Part shown: piece by piece, positions 1 through 5,082 of the stretch
How positions within the stretch are numbered: the first letter of the stretch is position 1
How the letters are laid out: every line of letters starts with the position of its first letter
From: Pseudobutyrivibrio sp.
GTDB lineage: Bacteria > Bacillota > Clostridia > Lachnospirales > Lachnospiraceae
Assembly: GCA_017557715.1 (NCBI GenBank)
Contig: JAFYYE010000268.1
Span: forward strand, 1 to 5,276
DNA: 5,276 nt
Reading direction: 5' to 3'
The notes under the pieces: generated by a model
Told to the model about the DNA's origin: nothing
The model's input: the letters and a program-made list of their open reading frames with translations, nothing else
The model's database searches: none
Program-made: the position numbers and the translations under genes

Positions 1-1160
1 ATCAGCCTTTAAAGGATATGATTATCTTCCGCAGCGGTCCACATGCATCAGCCTATGTTAAAGGAACAGACTTCTCTGATAATGCTAGAGCGGTTTTTGA
101 GTACATGTTATCTGTAGGATTAAATAAGAAATATGAGTTAGTATGGCTTGTTAAAAATCCCGAGGATTATCAAAATGTAGCTGATGAAAATGAAAACGTT
201 CGCTTCTTATCTTTTGATTGGTCTGTAACGGAGAATAAGGCCAAAAGAAATGAATATTATGAAGCCCTTTGCTTGGCAAAATATATCTTTTTTACAGATG
301 CTTATGGTTTTTGCAGAAATGCTAGAAAAGACCAAATTAGAATTCAGTTGTGGCATGGTTGCGGGTTTAAAACCAGAGTAAATTTTGTAAGATGTGAAAA
401 TAGATATGAGTTTATGCCTGTAATTAGCGATAAATATGCGGATATTCATCAACGCATTTACGGATTAAGAGAAGATCAAGTCTTGGTTACAGGATATCCT
501 AAGGAAGATTATATTTATCATCCATTAGATAATTGGCGAGAACTATTGGGAATTAAAAAAGCCAGTAAGTATATATTTTGGCTACCAACTTTCCGTAAAA
601 CTGATGTAGCAAATCTGTCTGAAATAGATATGTACAAGCTTTCTGGTGATACAGGATTACCAGTAGTTAAAAATATAGAAGACTTGGAAGAGCTAGATAA
701 ATATTTGCAGGAAAGGGATATTGTCCTTATTTTGAAGCTACATCCATTCCAAGACAGCTCACTTATTAAGATAGGAAAGTGTACTAATATTGTATTCATA
801 GATAATAATGCTTTAGTAAAAAATGATATTCAGATAAATGAAATACTAGGCTACGCTGATGCACTTATTTCCGACTATTCTTCAGTAGCTATAGATTATC
901 TAATGCTTGATAGACCAATTGCCTTTGCTATAGAAGATATAGGCGAATATGAAAATGCTAGAGGATTTGTATTTGAACCAATTCGTGACTGGTTACCTGG
1001 AGTCGAAGTAATGACTTTTGAAGACTTTTGGAATTTCATAGTTGAAATTGCTGAAGGAAAAGACAGTTCCAAGGATAAACGCAAAAGAATATTGGACCAG
1101 CTTCACAAGTTTAGGGATGATAAAAGCTGTGAGAGGTTGGTTAAGGTGCTTGGAATTTGA
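1..1160 (+). CDS. CDP-glycerol glycerophosphotransferase family protein (5' end outside window)
   Basis: The family (TagB/TagF type) transfers glycerol-phosphate or related polyol-phosphate units from a CDP-activated donor to teichoic acid or capsule-like polymers at the cytoplasmic membrane. Counting from the ATG at 18, the visible signatures are SDNAR near residue 20, a QLWHG motif at 110-114, a LPTFR block at 189-193 (family APTWR), LKLHP at 239-243, and ISDYSS at 284-289 followed by DRP at 298-300. These match the C-terminal catalytic domain in order and spacing. The frame stays open to base 3, with Q-P-L-K-D ahead of the first ATG, and the AAAGG upstream of that ATG is only two bases away. 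The real start therefore probably lies before the window, and full-length members usually carry extra N-terminal sequence. The exact polymer and donor cannot be read from this fragment. Confidence is high for the family and low for the substrate. Confidence 0.9.
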   Translation, partial: QPLKDMIIFRSGPHASAYVKGTDFSDNARAVFEYMLSVGLNKKYELVWLVKNPEDYQNVADENENVRFLSFDWSVTENKAKRNEYYEALCLAKYIFFTDAYGFCRNARKDQIRIQLWHGCGFKTRVNFVRCENRYEFMPVISDKYADIHQRIYGLREDQVLVTGYPKEDYIYHPLDNWRELLGIKKASKYIFWLPTFRKTDVANLSEIDMYKLSGDTGLPVVKNIEDLEELDKYLQERDIVLILKLHPFQDSSLIKIGKCTNIVFIDNNALVKNDIQINEILGYADALISDYSSVAIDYLMLDRPIAFAIEDIGEYENARGFVFEPIRDWLPGVEVMTFEDFWNFIVEIAEGKDSSKDKRKRILDQLHKFRDDKSCERLVKVLGI

Positions 1161-1312
1161 ATATAGCGAAGAAACTATATGATTTGCATTTTGTTTATTG
1201 GAAATCCTGTTTATTTTGTCAGAATAACAAAGATTACGGATGTATTGTAGTATTTGATAAAAAAGGGATGAAGGGATAGAAGACTGAAATAATGGCGAAT
1301 ATAGCTGAAGTT

Positions 1313-1348
1313 AAAAATCACTGTTTTTTAGAAAAACAGTGATTTTTT
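1313..1348 (+). terminator. Rho-independent terminator after the glycerophosphotransferase gene
   Basis: A perfect 16-base-pair stem (1313-1328 with 1332-1347) has a three-base TAG loop. The core is ATCACTG/CAGTGAT flanked by A and T runs, so the 3' arm also supplies the U-tract. It lies about 150 bases after the stop at 1160 and just ahead of the Fic promoter. The A-rich 5' arm means it could also stop transcription from the other strand. Bases 1161-1312 hold no convincing gene or RNA. Confidence 0.85.
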
Positions 1349-1358
1349 GCTTCATAGC

Positions 1359-1367
1359 TGCTATAAT
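1359..1367 (+). promoter_or_regulatory. Extended -10 promoter for the Fic gene
   Basis: The bases read TGCTATAAT, a perfect extended -10 (TGn plus TATAAT). The matching -35 position for a 17-base spacer is 1339-1344 (GTGATT), a poor match, which fits an extended -10 promoter that needs little -35 contact. That -35 position falls inside the 3' arm of the preceding terminator. Transcription would begin near 1374, giving a leader of roughly 34 bases before the ATG at 1408. Confidence 0.65.
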
Positions 1368-1407
1368 TACAACATAAACAGTGAAAAAGTAGATTGAGGA
1401 GTACCAA

Positions 1408-2481
1408 ATGCAACCATATAATGCAAAAACAATGCCTTTAGAATATGAAATGGATAAAGAGTTGTTAAGACTTATATCTGAGGCGAATACAAAGTATGGC
1501 GAGTATAAAGCAATGCTTGATACTCTTGAATTTGATGCATCGTATTTCTTAGATTCGATTCTTCTTACAGAAAGTTATAAATCGACACAGATAGAGGGAA
1601 CACAGATATCGCAAGATGAAATGTTCTATTTGAAGTATTTAGAAGTTACAGATGATAACAAAGAAATACAAAACCTTAAGGCTGCGATTTCTTATGCTGA
1701 GCAAAATATGGAAAATGGAATAAATTATGAGCTTGTAAATGCCATGCATCGTATATTGCTCGATAGTGTTAGGGGCTCTGGAAAAACGCCAGGAAAAATA
1801 CGAGATACTCAAAACTGGATTGGGCCAAGGGGATGTACAATAGAAAATGCTACATTTGTTCCACCAGTGCCAGAACAGGTATATGGACTACTTCAAAATT
1901 TATATGAGTACATGAACAATTTATTTATAGATCCGTTTCTTATTAATGTTGCATTGTCTCATGCTCAATTCGAAACTATACATGCATACAAAGATGGAAA
2001 TGGTAGATTGGGGCGTGCTTTAATACCTGTTCAGATGGCTGTTTTGGATGAGACAAGGCCGATGCTGTTTATGTCAGAAATAATAGAGCTATATAAGCCT
2101 TCTTACCAGCGAAGTCTTATGGATATGCGTAGGGGTAATATAATTGGATATTTGAAATTCTTTTTGCAGTGTACTACAGACCAATGCTCATCATATATAT
2201 ATAAATTGCAGCGTGTGAAGCAAATATACAAAGAAGACATGGAAACAATAAAGAATATTAAAGGTAATTCAGTATATAAGATTATGCCGGTGATATTTAA
2301 ACAGATTGTTTTTACGAAAAAAGAAATTGTAGATGCATCAGGCGTTTCAGTAAATGTGGTCTCAAAAATAATTGACCAATTAGTTGATCTTGAAATTCTA
2401 CAGAAAGATTCTTCTGTAATGAAAAAAGGATATAGATATCATCGTATTTATGATGTATTTGTATCATCTGGAATGGAATAA
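1408..2481 (+). CDS. Fic family protein (probable AMP transferase, class II, with C-terminal winged helix)
   Basis: Fic enzymes usually transfer AMP, or another phosphate-containing group, from a nucleotide to a hydroxyl side chain of a target protein. The protein has 357 residues. An N-terminal Fic_N-type region carries the inhibitory motif S59-T-Q-I-E63-G64, matching [S/T]xxxE[G/N], which in class II Fic proteins blocks productive ATP binding. The catalytic loop is H192-A-Y-K-D-G-N-G-R-L-G-R203, with catalytic His192, Asp196 and Arg203 present, and a plausible target-docking flap lies near 143-155. The usual HPF opening is changed to HAY. Residues about 303-340 look like a winged helix-turn-helix, which suggests DNA binding or autoregulation. 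The ATG has a TGAGGAG ribosome binding site (1395-1401) six bases upstream and its own promoter. No separate Fic antitoxin gene is adjacent, consistent with the built-in inhibitory helix. The target protein is unknown. Confidence 0.93.
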   Translation: MQPYNAKTMPLEYEMDKELLRLISEANTKYGEYKAMLDTLEFDASYFLDSILLTESYKSTQIEGTQISQDEMFYLKYLEVTDDNKEIQNLKAAISYAEQNMENGINYELVNAMHRILLDSVRGSGKTPGKIRDTQNWIGPRGCTIENATFVPPVPEQVYGLLQNLYEYMNNLFIDPFLINVALSHAQFETIHAYKDGNGRLGRALIPVQMAVLDETRPMLFMSEIIELYKPSYQRSLMDMRRGNIIGYLKFFLQCTTDQCSSYIYKLQRVKQIYKEDMETIKNIKGNSVYKIMPVIFKQIVFTKKEIVDASGVSVNVVSKIIDQLVDLEILQKDSSVMKKGYRYHRIYDVFVSSGME

Positions 2482-2512
2482 GCTTAGTATCTGGGAGTTT
2501 TGATGTTCAATT

Positions 2513-2517
2513 GGAGG
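2513..2517 (+). promoter_or_regulatory. Ribosome binding site that sets the start of the small downstream gene
   Basis: GGAGG lies 11 bases before the ATG at 2529. An in-frame TTG at 2511 overlaps this site and has only a distant GGGAG (2493-2497, 13 bases away), so the ATG is preferred. The long spacing leaves some doubt about whether translation starts well here. Confidence 0.5.
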
Positions 2518-2528
2518 ATGCAGCAGCT

Positions 2529-2885
2529 ATGGCAGAAGTTAGATTAATCAATAATCTTAAGGGAATATTGTATTACATAGATACTCCACTAATGGATTTT
2601 GAAATAAAAAACCGAGAGCTCATCAAAGCGGAGGATCTCAGTCAAGGAAAGCTGTACCCTTGGGAGCTGGCAAAGCTTGGTGTATCCTATGGCAGCTTCA
2701 CTCAGTTTTTCCAGCGCAGGACTATGCGTGAGGGCTGCATGTTTTATCGCGAGCATCTTCGTGCGCTAGGAATGGATAAGATGGACTTCGATCTTTATAT
2801 CAGAAAGAATAATGGGAATAATCATCTGGATAATTACTGGGTGAAGTTTGAGGATTTTGGGGCTAAGTGTTTTGCAGAATTGTAA
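2529..2885 (+). CDS. Small protein of unknown function, possibly related to HipA-associated N-terminal modules
   Basis: I do not firmly recognise this 118-residue protein. It has no signal peptide or membrane segment. Its layout is DFE near residue 23, LYPWEL at 42-47, an F-F-x-R-R-T-M block at 60-66, a helix ending in LRALG, and a LDNYWV block at 100-105. From memory this resembles the N-terminal module of Clostridial HipA-like proteins, which have W..R.IP..R followed by L(T/S)D.YW(V/I), but no kinase domain follows. It starts 47 bases after the Fic stop and may share its transcript. The frame stays open upstream to about 2454, so the gene could be 5'-truncated. Two sampled blocks (2641-2760) are about 52% GC, against roughly 32% in a sampled Fic block, which suggests a different origin from its neighbour. 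The coding call is likely; the function is open. Confidence 0.65.
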   Translation: MAEVRLINNLKGILYYIDTPLMDFEIKNRELIKAEDLSQGKLYPWELAKLGVSYGSFTQFFQRRTMREGCMFYREHLRALGMDKMDFDLYIRKNNGNNHLDNYWVKFEDFGAKCFAEL

Positions 2886-2909
2886 TAAGATGATTGCTAC
2901 ATAAAACAA

Positions 2910-2931
2910 CGGCGCACATACCTGTGCGCCG
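2910..2931 (-). terminator. Intrinsic terminator between convergent genes
   Basis: A 9-base-pair GC-rich stem, CGGCGCACA (2910-2918) with TGTGCGCCG (2923-2931), closes a four-base loop. Reading the minus strand, it is followed by TTGTTTTA, a fair U-tract, and it begins six bases past the ATPase stop codon. It therefore mainly serves the minus-strand gene. On the plus strand the following bases (CTTAATCTATT) are a weaker tract, so it may also slow transcription from the gene ending at 2885. Confidence 0.8.
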
Positions 2932-2937
2932 CTTAAT

Positions 2938-3978
2938 CTATTCATAATAATTATTTAAAACATAGTTCTCAAACAAAGGAAGGATCAGCCTTAATCTACC
3001 GTGTTCGCTACCATCAACAAGGCCTCTTTTGATAAGACGGTCGCGATATGGAGTATATTCATTGTTTTCGATAGATAAAATTGATTTGATTTCACTGGCT
3101 TTACCAGAGCCGGATTGCGCAATTCCATAAACTAGTTTTTTATCTCCGGCAGATAGCTCCGACCATATTTTTTCATATACATAATCTTCCAGGTATTGTT
3201 GAAATTCGGCAATAGCTTCTTTGTATTTTCCAGAGTGCTTCCAAGTAAAGTAACCTAAAACCTGAAAAGCGAAAGAGTAGCCTTTTGTAAGCTTGGCCAT
3301 GTCCAAAGCTTCATGACCTTCTAAAGAAAAGGTGGCCTTATAGTTGTTTGAAATAGTAGTGATATTTAAAGGCTTGAGTTCTATCTTAGGAGCGCGATAT
3401 AAAAAGGTTAAATTTTTTTCGTTCTGGAGATTGTTTATATTCTCATATAATCCAGTCATTACTAGATATACAGGCAAATCTTGTCTTACGAAAATCTGAT
3501 AAGCACTTGCAAAAGCTTTCATTGAATCTGTAGCTGTCACTTCGTCGATACATATTAGGATTTTTTTACCGTGCTTTTTAAGGCTCTCAAGCATTTTGGT
3601 GATAGCGACTTGCACATTTGTAATAGGAACAGACCCTTTTACCTCAAGACCAATTCCAAAGAATGACAGATTGATGCTAGCCTTTTGGAAAATCTGCGCC
3701 AGATGATTTTCACTAGCAAGTGATGCAGCTAAATCCATTAATAAATCCTGAGAGGAATTTAGTTCTACGATAATCCATTGTTCATCTTCTGAAAGAGTTT
3801 TGGCTATTTCAGTCATAAATACAGTTTTACCACTGCCTCGAACACCAGTTATCATATAGATTTGTTGAGATGGATTATCACCGTCAAATGATTCAATAAT
3901 TTCAGACATCTGTGCGGCACGCGAAATATTTTGTTGAGGTTCTTTTCCGAAAACAAGGGAATATGGATTCTGAGCCAT
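2938..3978 (-). CDS. AAA ATPase, Orc1/Cdc6-like, with C-terminal winged helix
   Basis: This is a predicted cytoplasmic ATPase of 346 residues. Walker A is G45-V-R-G-S-G-K51-T52 and Walker B is ILICIDE at 140-146, with catalytic Glu146. A sensor-1-like strand ending in T175-G lies at 170-176, followed by a helical lid (about 200-270). A C-terminal winged-helix-like domain (about 276-346) contains Y-R-x-R-L-I-K-R-G-L and a closing L-P-L-F-x-x-Y. This arrangement is shared by Orc1/Cdc6-like and related standalone ATPases that bind DNA or act as regulators; I cannot assign a specific task. An ATG ten codons upstream (4008) is in frame, but I chose 3978 because AGGAGG sits six bases before it, and the longer version would translate through that site and the repeats. 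The gene is convergent with the small gene on its right-hand coding end, and six direct repeats lie just upstream of its start. Confidence 0.85.
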   Translation of the reverse strand: MAQNPYSLVFGKEPQQNISRAAQMSEIIESFDGDNPSQQIYMITGVRGSGKTVFMTEIAKTLSEDEQWIIVELNSSQDLLMDLAASLASENHLAQIFQKASINLSFFGIGLEVKGSVPITNVQVAITKMLESLKKHGKKILICIDEVTATDSMKAFASAYQIFVRQDLPVYLVMTGLYENINNLQNEKNLTFLYRAPKIELKPLNITTISNNYKATFSLEGHEALDMAKLTKGYSFAFQVLGYFTWKHSGKYKEAIAEFQQYLEDYVYEKIWSELSAGDKKLVYGIAQSGSGKASEIKSILSIENNEYTPYRDRLIKRGLVDGSEHGRLRLILPLFENYVLNNYYE

Positions 3979-3984
3979 TTTTTG

Positions 3985-3990
3985 CCTCCT
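3985..3990 (-). promoter_or_regulatory. Ribosome binding site that sets the ATPase start at 3978
   Basis: On the minus strand this reads AGGAGG, a full Shine-Dalgarno sequence, six bases (CAAAAA) before the ATG at 3978. No comparable site precedes the in-frame ATG at 4008. Confidence 0.85.
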
Positions 3991-4077
3991 TTTATCATTC
4001 TTTATCATTCTGTATTAGTTTTATCATTTTTTATCATTTTTTGCAACTTTTATCATTCTTTATCATTTTATAATCGC
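3991..4077. repeat. Iteron-like array: three 29-base units, each with two TTTATCATT copies
   Basis: Exact copies of TTTATCATT (AATGATAAA on the minus strand) begin at 3991, 4001, 4020, 4030, 4049 and 4059. Spacing alternates 10 and 19 bases, which gives a strict 29-base period of two 10-base boxes plus a 9-base spacer. The spacers (TGTATTAGT, TTTGCAACT, TATAATCGC) are unrelated in sequence but identical in length. The array fills the ATPase leader and its predicted transcription start. It looks like a cooperative protein-binding array, either an autoregulatory operator or an iteron-type site. The repeat pattern is directly visible; the role is inferred. Confidence 0.9.
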
Positions 4078-4096
4078 CAATTCGTATTTTGAGCAA
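4067..4096 (-). promoter_or_regulatory. Probable promoter of the ATPase gene
   Basis: On the minus strand TTGCTC (4096-4091) and TATAAA (4072-4067) are separated by 18 bases. The -10 matches five of six consensus bases and the -35 is weak. The start would fall near 4060, so the first repeat box covers the start site and the others lie in the leader of about 80 bases. A competing set further upstream has a perfect -35 TTGACA (4151-4146) but a poor -10 (TATTTA, 4128-4123). Confidence 0.5.
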
Positions 4097-4110
4097 TCTC
4101 CGTCTCAGAC

Positions 4111-4144
4111 CCAGGTGTGGTATAAATACCCACCTGGTATTTTT
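4111..4144 (+). terminator. Terminator-like hairpin in the divergent region
   Basis: CCAGGTG (4111-4117) pairs with CACCTGG (4131-4137), and after a bulged T4118 GGTA (4119-4122) pairs with TACC (4127-4130) around a four-base loop. This makes 11 pairs. On the plus strand it is followed by TATTTTTG, a short U-tract. No plus-strand gene lies upstream within the divergent region, so what it terminates is unclear. It could end a short RNA or plus-strand read-through, be a remnant of a lost gene, or act as a protein site. The 9-base palindrome GTCTCAGAC (4102-4110) abuts it. Confidence 0.6.
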
Positions 4145-4201
4145 GTGTCAAAATTGTGAAAAACTACAGAAATTGATTTGGAAATCATCATAGATGTTGC
4201 T

Positions 4202-4231
4202 ATTTTTATTTGACGCACGTCAAATAAAAAT
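4202..4231. repeat. 30-base near-perfect palindrome, probable operator of the HipA-like kinase gene
   Basis: The left arm ATTTTTATTTGACG (4202-4215) and the right arm CGTCAAATAAAAAT (4218-4231) are exact reverse complements around a two-base CA centre. The palindrome covers the whole -35 hexamer and nearly all of the spacer of the downstream promoter. A dimeric repressor bound here would block RNA polymerase. The two-base centre is too small for a normal hairpin loop without opening some stem pairs, so a DNA-binding site is favoured over a terminator. Confidence 0.75.
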
Positions 4232-4238
4232 GTATACT
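4210..4238 (+). promoter_or_regulatory. Strong sigma-A-type promoter of the HipA-like kinase operon
   Basis: TTGACG (4210-4215) and TATACT (4233-4238) are separated by exactly 17 bases, and each matches five of six consensus bases. The predicted start near 4245 is right at the AGGAGG ribosome binding site (4246-4251), so the messenger would have a leader of only about 16 bases. The overlapping palindrome suggests tight repression. Confidence 0.8.
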
Positions 4239-4260
4239 CCATGATAGGAGGAATGCATTA

Positions 4261-5082
4261 ATGGATTCAAAGATAATTCTTGAAAAGCAGGACTTAAAAT
4301 ATTTGAAATGGTCTCATGTGAGAAGTTCTAGTGGAACAACAGGTACATTTTTAAAATCGGCTTCAATCATCAATGGACATAAAATATATTACAAGCTTTC
4401 TAATTATGATAGTGAAAAAGGAATTGTAGGTCATGAATGCATAAATGAAATAATCGTAGATCGTTTATTATCAATTTTAGGTGTTGAGCATTTACACTAT
4501 CAATTAATACATGCAGACATTGAAATAGATGGTAAAGATTTTGAAACTTGGATTTGTGCTAGTGAGGATTTTAAAAAGCCCGGAGAAACAAAATCAGCAC
4601 TAGATGGTTATTTTCAATCCACAGGTGAACATACATTAAGTCGTTATGATTTTTGTAAGGAAAACGGTTGGCAGAAATATATCGATACTATGCTTGCTGT
4701 TGATTATTTAATTATGAATCGAGACAGACATGGTGCAAATATTGAAGTACTTAGAAACGCGAGAAAGAAGACACTAAGAATTGCTCCATTATTTGATCAC
4801 GGTCTGTCGCTGTTATGTTCTTGTACGAGTGAAGAAGCAATCGAAGACTTTGATATTTCTGTAGATAAAAAATGTCAAAATTATATAGGCAGTTCTTCTA
4901 CTAAGGATAACCTTTCATTGATAAAAGATAAGAAGTCCATATTTAAAAGTAAATTAAAGCAGAGTGATAGGGAGTTTATATTTGAAGATTTAAATGGAAT
5001 TATATCTGAAAAACATATGGATAAGATTTGGAATATGATTTGGGAAAGGTGGACTTACTATGAGAGTCTTTGCAATTCATGA
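4261..5082 (+). CDS. HipA-like Ser/Thr kinase domain protein, compact form without HipA_N
   Basis: HipA-family kinases phosphorylate protein targets; the classic E. coli HipA targets glutamyl-tRNA synthetase and causes growth arrest. This 273-residue protein has a Gly/Thr-rich loop (G25-T-T-G-T-F-L-K32), a candidate ATP-binding lysine in YYK45LS, and a candidate helix glutamate E59. Its catalytic loop is N153-R-D155-R-H-G-A-N160, matching the D-x-H-x-x-N pattern, and a metal-binding segment APLFD179HG follows. It is far shorter than E. coli HipA (about 440 residues) and begins directly in the kinase fold, so the HipA_N domain is missing. AGGAGG lies nine bases before the ATG. The next gene overlaps it by 23 bases, which implies translational coupling. 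No HipB-like helix-turn-helix gene is visible upstream. The enzyme family is well supported; toxin activity and target are unproven. Confidence 0.82.
   Translation: MDSKIILEKQDLKYLKWSHVRSSSGTTGTFLKSASIINGHKIYYKLSNYDSEKGIVGHECINEIIVDRLLSILGVEHLHYQLIHADIEIDGKDFETWICASEDFKKPGETKSALDGYFQSTGEHTLSRYDFCKENGWQKYIDTMLAVDYLIMNRDRHGANIEVLRNARKKTLRIAPLFDHGLSLLCSCTSEEAIEDFDISVDKKCQNYIGSSSTKDNLSLIKDKKSIFKSKLKQSDREFIFEDLNGIISEKHMDKIWNMIWERWTYYESLCNS

Noticed and set aside
207..1084. Minus-strand open frames opposite the glycerophosphotransferase gene (207-452, 518-799, 896-1084).
   Set aside because: They lie wholly inside a well-supported gene on the other strand, have no ribosome binding sites of note, and encode serine/isoleucine-rich sequences with no recognisable motifs.
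1159..1305. 9-base direct repeat GAATATAGC at 1159-1167 and 1297-1305, and TGTTTATT repeated at 1192 and 1208.
   Set aside because: Short AT-rich repeats like these are expected by chance, and neither flanks a mobile element.
3979..4008. Longer ATPase start at 4008 (ten extra N-terminal residues, MIKNDKRRQK).
   Set aside because: The extra codons are made of the AATGATAAA repeats and the AGGAGG site. No ribosome binding site precedes 4008, while 3978 has a perfect one at the right distance.
3991..4077. CRISPR array interpretation of the TTTATCATT repeats.
   Set aside because: The repeats are only 9-10 bases with 9-base spacers and no cas genes are present, which is far too short for CRISPR units.
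4174..4187. Inverted repeat TGATTT/AAATCA around GG as a second operator.
   Set aside because: Six-base AT-rich arms are weak evidence, and it shares no sequence with the 30-base palindrome. It is left unannotated.
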